15,507 bases of DNA from an uncultured Collinsella sp. (GTDB lineage Bacteria > Actinomycetota > Coriobacteriia > Coriobacteriales > Coriobacteriaceae). The translations under genes and the position numbers were made by a program. Below the pieces are notes generated by a model. The model ran no database searches. It worked only from the letters and a program-made list of their open reading frames with translations, and was not told the origin of the DNA. Below, piece by piece: positions 1 to 8,808 of this stretch. Positions within the stretch are counted from its first letter, which is position 1. Each line of letters begins with the position of its first letter. The stretch spans positions 1-15,507 of the forward strand of contig CABUBY010000034.1 of assembly GCA_902489955.1 (NCBI GenBank), given 5' to 3'.

Positions 1-736
1 CTTCGACGCAAGCCATGAGCTCGGCGGCCTGTGCCTGGGTGCAGTGGGCGATGCCGGCGCGGTCGGTAATGTCCTCGCGTGGCAGGTCAAACACAATCGA
101 GCCGTTATCGATGCAGATGACGCGGTCGGCAGCACGATCGAGATCAGACGTAATGTGGCTCGAGAGCAGCACGCTGCGCTGGCCGTCGGCGACAAAGGCG
201 AGCAGCTCATCGAGCAGTTCCTCGCGTGCCATGGGATCGAGGCCCGCGGTGGCTTCGTCCAAAACGAGCAGCTTGGCATTGTGGCTGAGCGCGCAGGCGA
301 GCTGCAGCTTCATACCCATGCCGCGGGAGAGGTCCTTGACCTTTGTCTTGGGATCGAGGCCAAATCGGTTGATGAATCCGGCGAACGTTTCGCGGTCCCA
401 CGTGGGGTACGCCGGGCCTACGAGCGCCTCGATCTGGCCCACCTTGAGCGTGGAGGGGAAGGGGCACGTGTCCAGGACAAGACCGACGCGGGAGCGTAGA
501 TGGTGTTGCGACTCATCGGGCGCGTCGGCGCCACAGCGCTGCCCAAACAGGTGCACTTCGCCGGCATCGAGCTTTATAAGCCCGAGAGCAGCTCGAATCG
601 CCGTTGTTTTGCCAGCACCGTTGGCACCAACGAAGCCGACGATCTGGCCAGGCTCCACGGCAAGCGTGACGTCGCGCAGCGAAAAGCGGTCGCTTACAGT
701 GTGTGAGATGCCTTTGAGTTCAAGCAAGTTTTGCAT
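1..736 (-). CDS. ABC transporter ATP-binding protein (YtrB/ABC-2 exporter type), C-terminus off the left edge
   Basis: The reading frame stays open from an ATG at 736 to the window edge, giving 245 residues without the C-terminus. Walker A is GANGAGKT (residues 37-44), the signature LSRGM lies at 136-140, Walker B LLVLDE at 156-161 and the switch histidine at about 194 (LLSSH). The usual Q-loop glutamine is not evident; the segment reads GLVLDTCPF, as I recall for BcrA/YtrB-like ATPases. Such proteins power ABC-2 type permeases on the inner face of the membrane; the permease is expected beyond the left edge. The gene follows a GntR/YtrA repressor gene by 23 bases, with AGAAAGG as ribosome binding site, so the two form an operon. 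YtrA-type repressors typically control ABC exporters linked to cell-envelope stress. The substrate cannot be inferred from the sequence. Confidence 0.9.
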   Translation of the reverse strand, partial: MQNLLELKGISHTVSDRFSLRDVTLAVEPGQIVGFVGANGAGKTTAIRAALGLIKLDAGEVHLFGQRCGADAPDESQHHLRSRVGLVLDTCPFPSTLKVGQIEALVGPAYPTWDRETFAGFINRFGLDPKTKVKDLSRGMGMKLQLACALSHNAKLLVLDEATAGLDPMAREELLDELLAFVADGQRSVLLSSHITSDLDRAADRVICIDNGSIVFDLPREDITDRAGIAHCTQAQAAELMACVE

Positions 737-759
737 GGTATAGCCTTTCTTGCAGATGG

Positions 760-1140
760 CTACTGCATGGTTTCGGGGGCTACCAGGTCGAGCATCTCGT
801 GCAGTTTGTCGCGCGTGACGCCCAAGGCTTCGGCTTGGCTTGCCGCTTTCGCAAGCAGCTCTTCGATATGACAGAGCTGGTTTTCGCGCAAAAGCTCCTG
901 GTTGCCCTCGGCGACAAAACAGCCCTTGCCCTGCACGGTGCAGATAAACCCGAGCTGCTCCAGGTCGGCGTAGGCGCGCTTGGTGGTGATGACGCTCACG
1001 CCAAGATCGCTCGCGAGTGCACGGATGCTGGGGAGTTTGGCGCCCGCAGCGAGCGTGCCCGATAAGATCTGAGCTTTGACTTGCGAGGTTATCTGCTCGT
1101 AGATGGGCTTGTCGCTCGAATTGGATAGGATGATGTCCAC
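760..1140 (-). CDS. GntR-family transcriptional regulator, YtrA subfamily
   Basis: This 126-residue protein starts at a GTG (1138-1140) preceded by AAGGAG at good spacing. Residues about 10-80 form a GntR winged helix: PIYEQITSQVKAQILSG, then the recognition region ASDLGVSVITTKRAYADLEQ and the wing GFICTVQGKGCFV. Only about 45 mostly helical residues follow, too few for the FadR, HutC or MocR effector domains. That length is the mark of the YtrA subfamily. YtrA proteins are dimeric repressors of the ABC transporter operons in which they lie. Here the ABC ATPase gene follows directly, and a dyad with GTGTA/TACAC half-sites lies just upstream, so autorepression of the operon is the simplest model. 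The inducer is unknown; in other bacteria cell-wall-active agents act this way. Confidence 0.93.
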   Translation of the reverse strand: MDIILSNSSDKPIYEQITSQVKAQILSGTLAAGAKLPSIRALASDLGVSVITTKRAYADLEQLGFICTVQGKGCFVAEGNQELLRENQLCHIEELLAKAASQAEALGVTRDKLHEMLDLVAPETMQ

Positions 1141-1162
1141 AGCGGCTCCTTAGCTGTTGGGC

Positions 1163-1201
1163 TACACGTGTATATAACCGGTAAGCACAGTATATATACA
1201 C
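1163..1201. promoter_or_regulatory. Candidate YtrA-type operator and promoter region
   Basis: A perfect 9-bp inverted repeat, GTGTATATA (1168-1176) and TATATACAC (1193-1201), is separated by 16 bases. The left arm also belongs to the palindrome TACACGTGTA (1163-1172). The site lies 28-60 bases upstream of the GTG start of the GntR gene. Being AT-rich, it may overlap the core promoter of the minus-strand operon (for example TTATAT as a -10). GTGTA/TACAC-type half-sites are reported for YtrA-like repressors. Binding by this regulator is inferred. Confidence 0.5.
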
Positions 1202-1302
1202 TATGCACAGTTCTGCAAGAGGTAAATACGGATTGGGCCGGCTGCCCAGGTCCCAACTGATGAATTTGTCCTGATAGGCGCCCTAGAGCGGGATTTCGCG
1301 GC

Positions 1303-1308
1303 TACAAT
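1303..1308 (+). promoter_or_regulatory. Possible -10 box of the prfC promoter
   Basis: TACAAT lies 48 bases upstream of the chosen prfC start. No convincing -35 hexamer stands 16-18 bases before it, so only the -10 is proposed. The interval from 1202 to 1302 shows no other clear feature. Confidence 0.3.
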
Positions 1309-1355
1309 AGTGCGGTTACAACGACGTAATGCACTCAATGCAAGAAAGGATCCGC

Positions 1356-2969
<1,614 letters not shown>

Positions 2970-2974
2970 CGCAT

Positions 2975-3010
2975 CGGCGCGGTGGCCCTGCGGAGCTGCC
3001 GCGCCGTTTG
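2975..3010 (+). terminator. Terminator-like hairpin after prfC
   Basis: CGGCGCGG (2975-2982) pairs perfectly with CCGCGCCG (2999-3006), and TTTG follows. The T tract is short and the loop is 16 bases, so this may be a weak terminator. It ends just before the promoter of the next unit. Confidence 0.45.
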
Positions 3011-3011
3011 C

Positions 3012-3040
3012 TTGCCTGATGCCGTGTGAGCGGCTATCAT
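3012..3040 (+). promoter_or_regulatory. Sigma-70-like promoter of the VUT transporter unit
   Basis: TTGCCT (3012-3017) and TATCAT (3035-3040) are separated by exactly 17 bases. Transcription would start near 3047, leaving a leader of about 79 bases before the transporter ATG. That leader contains the candidate riboswitch. Confidence 0.55.
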
Positions 3041-3069
3041 ACCCACCGTCGTCTCAAGACCGGGGCGTC

Positions 3070-3119
3070 CGAGCAGTTCGGGTCCGATATCCTGCTCGTT
3101 AAACCTAAAACCAAAGGAG
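3070..3119 (+). ncRNA. Candidate preQ1-I-like riboswitch (H-type pseudoknot) in the VUT transporter leader
   Basis: CGAGCAG (3070-3076) pairs perfectly with CTGCTCG (3092-3098) to form P1. The 15-base loop opens with TTC, as the B. subtilis preQ1-I aptamer does, and a C (3091) stands directly before the 3' strand of P1, where the ligand-pairing cytosine lies in known aptamers. An A-rich tail with AAAAC follows, as in the known class. GGT (3081-3083) in the loop can pair with ACC (3110-3112) in the tail, or with ACC at 3103-3105, closing a pseudoknot. The Shine-Dalgarno AAAGGAG begins at 3113, directly after that helix. The downstream gene belongs to the queuosine precursor transporter family, which fits a preQ1 sensor. 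P1 (7 bp) and the tail are longer than in textbook examples, so a divergent variant or chance remains possible. Confidence 0.5.
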
Positions 3120-3125
3120 TACATA

Positions 3126-3848
3126 ATGATCAAGAAGGTCATGGAGGACTACAAGGTCCTGTTGCGGAGCATTCCCGCGGCAACGGTTTCGCTGTTTTTC
3201 GTGAGTGTCATCATGATGAACCTGCTGGCCAACAAAGAGCTCATCAGCCTGCCGTATCTGGCACTCGATTGCGGCTTTGTGGTGAGCTGGGTTTCGTTTT
3301 TGTGCCAGGACATGATCTGCAAACGCTTTGGCGCCAAGGCATCCATCAAAATCTCTATCCTCGCGCTGCTGGTCAACCTGGCCGTGAGCCTGTGCTTTTG
3401 GGCATGCTCGCTCACGCCCGGTATGTGGGGCGCCTACTACGACACGGGCATGATCGAGGTTAACACTGCCCTTAACGCTACCATCGGTGGCACCTGGTAC
3501 GTGGTGCTGGGCTCTTCGCTGGCAATGCTCGTCTCTGCCGTGGTTAACTCCACGCTCAACCAGTCGCTCGGCCGCATGCTCAAAAAGAATAATTTTGCGA
3601 GCTTCGCCTTCCGCTCCTATGTGTCCACGGGTGTTGGCCAGTTTATCGACAATCTGGTCTTTGCCATTGTGGTGAGCCACACGTTCTTTGGTTGGACCTG
3701 GGTGCAGGTCCTTATGTGCTCGCTGACCGGCGCTGTCGCCGAGCTGCTGTGCGAGGTCTTCCTGAGCCCCGTGGGCTACAAGGTCGTGCGCGGCTGGGAG
3801 CGCGAGAATGTGGGTTCCGAGTACCTCGAGCGCCACGCAACCGCCTAA
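3126..3848 (+). CDS. VUT/YhhQ-family transporter, probable queuosine precursor uptake
   Basis: This 240-residue integral membrane protein has about six hydrophobic segments (roughly residues 17-35, 42-62, 70-92, 118-140, 165-185 and 190-212). Conserved family features are visible: SVIMMNLLANKEL in helix 1, LDCGFVVSWVSFLCQDMICKRFG around helix 2, and RSYVSTGVGQFIDNLVF near residues 160-176, matching the YhhQ-type R-(x)n-S-(x)n-GQ-ID-F pattern. YhhQ imports the queuosine precursors preQ0 and preQ1. VUT is the broader family name, and some members may carry other ligands. The start follows AAAGGAG at six bases. A promoter and a possible preQ1-like aptamer precede it, which supports the queuosine assignment. 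An SDR gene starts nine bases after its stop and is probably co-transcribed. Confidence 0.82.
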   Translation: MIKKVMEDYKVLLRSIPAATVSLFFVSVIMMNLLANKELISLPYLALDCGFVVSWVSFLCQDMICKRFGAKASIKISILALLVNLAVSLCFWACSLTPGMWGAYYDTGMIEVNTALNATIGGTWYVVLGSSLAMLVSAVVNSTLNQSLGRMLKKNNFASFAFRSYVSTGVGQFIDNLVFAIVVSHTFFGWTWVQVLMCSLTGAVAELLCEVFLSPVGYKVVRGWERENVGSEYLERHATA

Positions 3849-3857
3849 GGAGCAAGT

Positions 3858-4538
3858 ATGCGGGTTTTGATCACGGGCGCTTCGGGCGGTATCGGAGCCG
3901 CGTGCGTGCAGCGCTTTTTGGACGAGGGCCACGAGGTCATGGGCTTTGATCTGCTGCCGGCGGCGATCGAACACGAGCGCTACCGCCATCTGATCGTTGA
4001 TGTTCGCGAGCCGGACTCGTTTCCAGGCGATCTTGAACCCCAGGTAATCGTGAACGTTGCCGGTACGCAGGATTCGGCCGACGATATTGCTGCCAACCTG
4101 CGTGGCACCATCAACGTGACCGAGCACTACGCCTTTGTGGGGGAGGGGCTTGCCGCCAAGCCGACACTGGCTATCAAATCCGTGGTCAATGTGGGGTCGG
4201 CGAGCGGACATACGGGATCGGAGTTTCCCGCCTATGCTGCCAGCAAGGGCGGCGTTATCGCCTACACCAAGAACCTTGCAAACCGCCTGGCACCGCAGGC
4301 CATCGCCAACAGTGTGGACCCGGGCGGCGTTATCACGCCGCTCAACCGTTGCGTGATGGAAGACGAACACCTGTGGAACCAGATTATGGAGCTCACGCCG
4401 CTTAAGCGCTGGGCCACCGCCCAAGAGATCGCCGAGTGGATCTACTTTGTGGGCGTGACCAACCGGTTTATGACTGGGCAGAGTCTGCTAATCGATGGCG
4501 GCGAGGCCGGCCGCACACAATTTATTTGGCCCGAATAG
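3858..4538 (+). CDS. Short-chain dehydrogenase/reductase (SDR) family oxidoreductase
   Basis: This is a classical SDR of 226 residues. The dinucleotide-binding motif TGASGGIG lies at 6-13, Asp31 follows beta-strand 2 (suggesting a preference for NAD(H)), and NVAG at 66-69 replaces the usual NNAG. The catalytic set comprises Asn80, Ser114 (or Ser116), Tyr126 and Lys130 in YAASK. The late DPGGVITP and SLLIDGG segments are typical of the family. AAGGAG precedes the ATG, which follows the VUT transporter stop by nine bases, and one strong terminator closes the pair, so the two genes probably form an operon. Known queuosine enzymes (QueF, QueG/QueH, QueA) are not SDRs, so either this enzyme acts on something unrelated or the transporter carries another ligand. 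The substrate is unknown. Confidence 0.9.
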   Translation: MRVLITGASGGIGAACVQRFLDEGHEVMGFDLLPAAIEHERYRHLIVDVREPDSFPGDLEPQVIVNVAGTQDSADDIAANLRGTINVTEHYAFVGEGLAAKPTLAIKSVVNVGSASGHTGSEFPAYAASKGGVIAYTKNLANRLAPQAIANSVDPGGVITPLNRCVMEDEHLWNQIMELTPLKRWATAQEIAEWIYFVGVTNRFMTGQSLLIDGGEAGRTQFIWPE

Positions 4539-4539
4539 G

Positions 4540-4575
4540 AAATGCGCCCGATGGAAAGCCGTCGGGCGCATTTTT
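4540..4575 (+). terminator. Intrinsic terminator of the VUT-SDR unit
   Basis: AAATGCGCCCGA (4540-4551) pairs perfectly with TCGGGCGCATTT (4562-4573) around a 10-base loop, and the T run continues to 4575. It starts two bases after the SDR stop codon. It could also slow minus-strand transcripts from ung, which converges on it, though the T tract on that side is short. Confidence 0.92.
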
Positions 4576-4588
4576 GATATATCGACTT

Positions 4589-5314
4589 TTAGCCGAGGCA
4601 AGTCCAGTTGACGGGGGTCGAGCCGTGCTGTTCGAGTAGCTGATTGGCTGCCGAGAAGGGACGCGACCCCATAAAGGCGGGGAGTTCTGCTGTGGCACGG
4701 TTGGCCGAAAGCGGCGAGGGGTGCGTAGAGGCCAGGCAGAACTTGCCGGTTGCCTTGCCCGCGCCGGTTGCGGCGAGCTTGCCTTCAACCATCTGCTGGG
4801 CAAAGCGACCCCATGCCAAAAAGACGACCGACTGGGGCAGCTGGCAGCAGCGTTCGATAACGTAGTCGGTGAGCGTGCTCCAGCCCAGTTTGGCGTGCGA
4901 GTTGGCGGCATGCTCGCGCACGGTGAGCGTAGTGTTGAGGAGCAGGACGCCCTGTTGTGCCCATGGAGTTAGATCTCCCGTGGCGGGAATAGGGCAGCCC
5001 AGATCGGCTTTGAGTTCCTTATAGATGTTGTGCAGGCTCGGCGGCAACTTGGTTTGCGTTGCGGGGACCGAGAACGACAGCCCCATGGCCTGGTTGGGTC
5101 CGTGATAGGGGTCTTGACCTAAGATGACAACCTTGACCTGGTCGGCCGGCGTGTAGGCGAGGGCATTGAGGATGTCGTCTTGTGCCGGGTAGATGGTCTG
5201 TTCGGCACGCAAGAGGGCGATGCGCTCGAGCAGCTGGTTCGTAGTGTCACGTACCGGCTGCGGCGCATCGCCCAACCAAGTTGCTATGTTGCGGTTGCGG
5301 GTCGCGGTGTCCAT
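4589..5314 (-). CDS. ung: Uracil-DNA glycosylase, family 1
   Basis: The enzyme removes uracil from DNA as the first step of base-excision repair. The water-activating motif GQDPYHG is at 66-72 (Asp68 catalytic), followed by the uracil-binding GLSFSVP at 78-84, the LLLNTTLTVRE segment at 124-134 with the uracil-recognising Asn, and the DNA-intercalation loop HPSPLSA at 198-204 with catalytic His198. At 241 residues it is slightly longer than the E. coli enzyme. The ATG at 5314 follows AAAGGAG. The gene converges on the SDR gene and lies downstream of, and in the same direction as, the EamA exporter gene. A TACAAT at 5350-5355 (minus strand) may be a separate -10, so co-transcription is not certain. 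Confidence 0.97.
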   Translation of the reverse strand: MDTATRNRNIATWLGDAPQPVRDTTNQLLERIALLRAEQTIYPAQDDILNALAYTPADQVKVVILGQDPYHGPNQAMGLSFSVPATQTKLPPSLHNIYKELKADLGCPIPATGDLTPWAQQGVLLLNTTLTVREHAANSHAKLGWSTLTDYVIERCCQLPQSVVFLAWGRFAQQMVEGKLAATGAGKATGKFCLASTHPSPLSANRATAELPAFMGSRPFSAANQLLEQHGSTPVNWTCLG

Positions 5315-5403
5315 GGGGCTCCTTTATGGCAGATGCTCTGTTGGCATCTATTGTAAAGGCGCACCGGTTGCCTTTATGCCGCGGCTATAAAAGGTGAGGC
5401 GCT

Positions 5404-6312
5404 TTACGAGGCTCGCTCGGGCGCTCCTGCCATGCGGGTATGGTCGTGAGCATGCGCATGAAGTCGCGGAAGCTCGACGGTTGCCACCATGACGCCGGTG
5501 AGGATGAGGGCGGCGCCAAAGAAGGCGATGGGGCTCAGGACCTCGCCAACCAAGAAGAACGAAAAGACGGCGGAGCAGACCGGCTCGAGCGAGAAGGCGA
5601 AGCCAGTGGTCTCGGCGGGCACGTGGGGCTGCACGAGCGTCTGGGTGATAAAGCCGTAGGCAGAGCAGATGAGCGCGAGGGCTACGACGACCACGATCTC
5701 GCTGGGCGTACTGGGAAGCGTGAAACCGCCAAAGGTGAATGCGGCGATGCCCGAGAACAGGCCACCAAAGCCCAGCTGCCAAACGCCCAGAGCAAGCGGA
5801 TTGACTTCTTCGACAAAGCGCTTGGCCACGATAATGTGGCTGGCATAGATAAAGGCCGAGAGCAGCATGATGAGCGCGCCCGGGTTCAGGCTGGTGAAGT
5901 CGGCGCCCGAGAGCAGTAACATACCGCAGGTGACGATGGCCGTGCCGATAAGCACCTTGCGCTCGGGGGCGCGACGCAGCAGGGCCGCGTTGGCAAACGG
6001 CACGATTACGACCGTCAGGCTCTGCAAAAAGCCGGCGGTGGAGGCGGAGGTGAGGCTGGAGCCCAGGCACATGCACGTGAGCTCGGTTGCCATGATGGCA
6101 CCGATGATGGCGGCACGGACCATAAGGCCGCGGTTGATGCGCAACGCGTGCTTGTGGAAGAGCAGCAGGCAGACCACAAAGGCGATGATGCAGCGTAGCG
6201 CGACGATGCTCGTGGCGTTCATGCTGTCCATACCGATCTTCATGAGGGGATACGAAAAGCCCCATGCGACGGGAACGGAAAATGAGAGCGCGATTGCTTT
6301 TTTGCGATCCAT
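5404..6312 (-). CDS. EamA/DMT-superfamily transporter
   Basis: This 302-residue protein has about ten hydrophobic segments in two EamA repeats (roughly 6-140 and 150-280). The repeats are typical: VPVAWGFSYPLMKIG near the start and ALICSAYGFITQTLVQ...FSLEPVCSAVFSFFLVGEVLSPIAFFGAALILTGV in the second half. EamA proteins are usually metabolite or drug exporters (amino acids, purines and others); the substrate here cannot be told. The C-terminus ends in a cytosolic stretch with HAHAHDH (285-291), a small histidine cluster that could bind metal. AAAAGGAG precedes the ATG. A LysR regulator gene lies back to back with it 158 bases away, the classic layout for LysR control of an exporter such as the ArgP/ArgO or CysB/EamA pairs. 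Confidence 0.9.
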   Translation of the reverse strand: MDRKKAIALSFSVPVAWGFSYPLMKIGMDSMNATSIVALRCIIAFVVCLLLFHKHALRINRGLMVRAAIIGAIMATELTCMCLGSSLTSASTAGFLQSLTVVIVPFANAALLRRAPERKVLIGTAIVTCGMLLLSGADFTSLNPGALIMLLSAFIYASHIIVAKRFVEEVNPLALGVWQLGFGGLFSGIAAFTFGGFTLPSTPSEIVVVVALALICSAYGFITQTLVQPHVPAETTGFAFSLEPVCSAVFSFFLVGEVLSPIAFFGAALILTGVMVATVELPRLHAHAHDHTRMAGAPERAS

Positions 6313-6387
6313 GGGACTCCTTTTGTTACAGAACGGTTTCGCAAAAAGGATTCTGCTCCCAGATGTGGATGTAGTAAAGCGAATGTA

Positions 6388-6405
6388 TCTTCAGTATGAT
6401 TAAGA
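6388..6405. promoter_or_regulatory. Candidate LysR operator between the EamA and LysR genes
   Basis: In the 158-base divergent spacer the imperfect dyad TCTTCA (6388-6393), six bases, TTAAGA (6400-6405) matches in five of six positions. It contains the LysR-type T-N11-A pattern (T6391, A6403) and is the most AT-rich part of the spacer. This is a weak motif that needs comparative support. Confidence 0.35.
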
Positions 6406-6470
6406 AACGCTAAAGTTGGTGCGAAAAGCGCTGGCAAAACGTTTTACGGCTGCATTGATGTGGAGGCACG

Positions 6471-7337
6471 ATGGCATCGCGGTATCAGATTGTTTGTATG
6501 GTGGTCGATCGCGGCAGTCTTAAGGGCGCGGCCGACGAGTTGGGCTATACGCAAAGTGCGGTGAGCCAGGCCGTCAAGGCGCTCGAGCGCGAGCTGGGCA
6601 CCACACTTATCGAGCGCGGTAAGCAGGGCGTTTCGCTTACGCGCGACGGCAAACAATATCTGCCGTACCTGCGCCAGATTGTGACCGCCGAGGTCGAGCT
6701 CGAGGGCAAGCGCCAGGAGCTGCTGGGGCTTTCGTCGACCGATATTCGCATTGCGACGTTTACCAACGTGAGTCGAACCGTGTTACCGCGCGTGATCCGC
6801 GACTTTGGGGCGCTGCACCCGGGCGTACGCTTTACCCTTAAGCAGGGCGACTACACGCGCAACGCCCAATGGGTGCACGACGGCGTAGTGGATTTTTGCT
6901 TTACGGCACGCGGGTTTACCGCTGGCCTCGAGAAGCGCGTGGTCTATCACGACGAGTTGGTGGCGCTGTTGCCTGTCGCGCATCCGCTGGCGGCAAAGGA
7001 AAAGGTGACGCTCGCCGACCTGGCGTCCGAGCCGTTTGTGCTGCTGGATGAGGGCGAACAGAGTCTGGTGCTCGATGCATTCGCAACGCATGGGCTGTCG
7101 CCGCACGTAACGAGCGAGGTCACCGACGACTACACCATCATGGCGATGGTGGAGGAGGGCCTAGGAGTGAGCATGCTCTACCGTCGTACTGTGGAGGGCA
7201 TGCGAGCCGATATTTGTGTGCGGCCCATCGTGCATGCTCCCTCGCGCGACGTAGTGGCGGCCTGGCGCAGCTGGGATACCATGCCCATCGCCACGAGGCG
7301 CTTTATCGACTATATGAGCTCTCATATTGTCAATTAA
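6471..7337 (+). CDS. LysR-family transcriptional regulator
   Basis: This 288-residue regulator has an N-terminal helix-turn-helix at about residues 4-60 (SLKGAADELGYTQSAVSQAVKALERELGTTLIER), a linker helix, and a periplasmic-binding-like effector domain from about residue 90 (STDIRIATFTNVSRTVLPRVIRDF). The usual GLGVSMLYRR segment of LysR effector domains is near residue 230. GGAGG precedes the ATG. LysR proteins act as tetramers and commonly control a divergent neighbour, here the EamA exporter, in response to a small molecule that is often the exporter's substrate. The effector is unknown. The stop lies 27 bases before the convergent MATE gene's stop, with no clear terminator between them. 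Confidence 0.93.
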   Translation: MASRYQIVCMVVDRGSLKGAADELGYTQSAVSQAVKALERELGTTLIERGKQGVSLTRDGKQYLPYLRQIVTAEVELEGKRQELLGLSSTDIRIATFTNVSRTVLPRVIRDFGALHPGVRFTLKQGDYTRNAQWVHDGVVDFCFTARGFTAGLEKRVVYHDELVALLPVAHPLAAKEKVTLADLASEPFVLLDEGEQSLVLDAFATHGLSPHVTSEVTDDYTIMAMVEEGLGVSMLYRRTVEGMRADICVRPIVHAPSRDVVAAWRSWDTMPIATRRFIDYMSSHIVN

Positions 7338-7364
7338 TGACTGGCGTGGCGTTGAGTGCGGTGT

Positions 7365-8747
7365 TTAGCGGGCTGTCGCTTTGGCTTGGGTGACACGATA
7401 GGTGCGTGCCGGGTGGCAGAGTAGCACCGCCACGACCATAAAGAACGCCGTGGTGCCCAGGCTGATGGGGTAGACCATCATGATGTTCGCAAAGGTGCGG
7501 AAGTGCGGGAACACGCAGAACACCCAATAGAAGCGGATGCCGCAGACGCAGATCATGGTGATGAGGGCGGGCGTGAGCGAGATACCAAAGCCGCGCAGGT
7601 AGCCGGACATGTTTTCGTAGAACATGCTAAAGGCGTACGCCGGGAAGATCGAACATACGCGGATATAGCCGATCGAGACGATGTTGGGATCGCTGTTGAA
7701 CAGCGACAAGATCTCGCGCCCCAGGCCGACAATAACGATAATCGTGGTGAGTGCAACGATACCGCCTTCGACCAGGCAGACCTTGAGCGTTTTGGTGCAG
7801 CGGTCGATCTTGCGGGCACCGTGGTTTTGTCCCACAAAGGTGGTGCAAGCCTGGCTAAAGCTGTTGAGCAGGTTGTAGCACACGTACTCCAGGCTCATGG
7901 CGGCGCTCGAAGCCGCCATGACCTCGGTGCCCAGGCTGTTGATGGCAGACTGGATGATGATGTTGGCGACGGCAAAGACGGCGCTTTGGATGCCGGCGGG
8001 CAGGCCGATCTTGACGATGCGCTTGAGGGCGACGGGGTCGATAGCCAGGTCGCGTAGGGTGACGCGGACGACGGAGTCGGTCTTGAGCAGGCGGATGAAG
8101 AGCGTAGCGGCGCTGACGGTGTAGGCGATGGCGGTGGCGATGGCGACGCCCGCGACGCCCCAGTGGAGTACGGGGACAAAGATGAGGTCTAGGCCAATGT
8201 TGAGGACGGTGGACACGGCAAGCGCCTGCAGCGGCATGCGGGTGATGCCGACGGAGCGGAAGATCGCGGCCTCAAAGTTGTAGAGCAAGATCGAGGGCAG
8301 GCTGAGCAAAAAGACGCGCAGGTAGAGCGAAGCGAGCGGCATGGTTTCGGCGGGAACGTTGAGCGCGGCGAGCATGGGCTCGGCAAAGATCTCGCCCAGA
8401 GCGATGACGACAAAGCCCACGAGCGCCATTAAAATCGAGGTATGGACGGCGCGTTTGACCATGTTCTGATCGTTGCGGCCGATAGCGTTGGCGATGACCA
8501 CGTTGGAGCCAAGCGACATGCCGATAAACAGGTTAAGCATAAGACTGGTAAGCGGAACATTGGAGCCGACCGCCGCCATGGCGAGGGTTCCCTGGTCGCC
8601 CGAGAAGTTACCGATGATGACCGTGGCGATGAGGTTCGACAGCTGCTCCAAGATACTCGTGGCGGCCACGGGGAAGGCGAACAGGGGAATATTGCGCCAC
8701 AGCGAGCCGGTGGTCATGTCAATGTGCTTAGATACGGTGTCAGCCAT
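7365..8747 (-). CDS. MATE-family efflux transporter
   Basis: The 460-residue protein has twelve predicted membrane segments in two homologous halves, which is the MATE size and layout. Family hallmarks include the N-terminal LWRNIPLFAFPVAATSILEQLSNLIATVIIG, MLNLFIGMSLGSNVVIANAIGR, and, at the start of the second half, IVKIGLPAGIQSAVFAVANIIIQSAINSLG. MATE proteins expel cationic drugs or metabolites in exchange for Na+ or H+. Many gut Actinobacteria and Firmicutes carry several paralogues of unknown substrate. Only a weak GAGAG stands before the ATG, unlike the strong AAGGAG of most neighbours. The gene diverges from rlmA across a spacer holding a large perfect hairpin. Confidence 0.93.
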   Translation of the reverse strand: MADTVSKHIDMTTGSLWRNIPLFAFPVAATSILEQLSNLIATVIIGNFSGDQGTLAMAAVGSNVPLTSLMLNLFIGMSLGSNVVIANAIGRNDQNMVKRAVHTSILMALVGFVVIALGEIFAEPMLAALNVPAETMPLASLYLRVFLLSLPSILLYNFEAAIFRSVGITRMPLQALAVSTVLNIGLDLIFVPVLHWGVAGVAIATAIAYTVSAATLFIRLLKTDSVVRVTLRDLAIDPVALKRIVKIGLPAGIQSAVFAVANIIIQSAINSLGTEVMAASSAAMSLEYVCYNLLNSFSQACTTFVGQNHGARKIDRCTKTLKVCLVEGGIVALTTIIVIVGLGREILSLFNSDPNIVSIGYIRVCSIFPAYAFSMFYENMSGYLRGFGISLTPALITMICVCGIRFYWVFCVFPHFRTFANIMMVYPISLGTTAFFMVVAVLLCHPARTYRVTQAKATAR

Positions 8748-8808
8748 ACGCTCTCAATCTCTAATATGCTCTTTCGTGCTTATTTGCGCAGATGATGATA
8801 CTCCTAAT

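Noticed and set aside
15..743. A plus-strand open frame of 242 codons at the left edge
   Set aside because: It is serine/arginine-rich and lies opposite the ABC ATPase, whose Walker A, signature and Walker B motifs are intact on the minus strand.
3105..4424. A 439-codon minus-strand open frame across the VUT and SDR genes
   Set aside because: It spans two well-supported plus-strand genes and their spacer, and the product is rich in His, Gly and Arg without any domain; a shadow of GC-rich third positions.
5350..5406. Bulged hairpin between ung and the EamA gene as a terminator
   Set aside because: The pairing needs several bulges and has no clear T tract, so it is not reported as a feature.
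5348..6265. A second minus-strand frame of 305 codons overlapping the EamA gene
   Set aside because: It is out of frame with the EamA protein and gives a His/Arg-rich product, whereas the chosen frame gives ten membrane helices and has a proper ribosome binding site.
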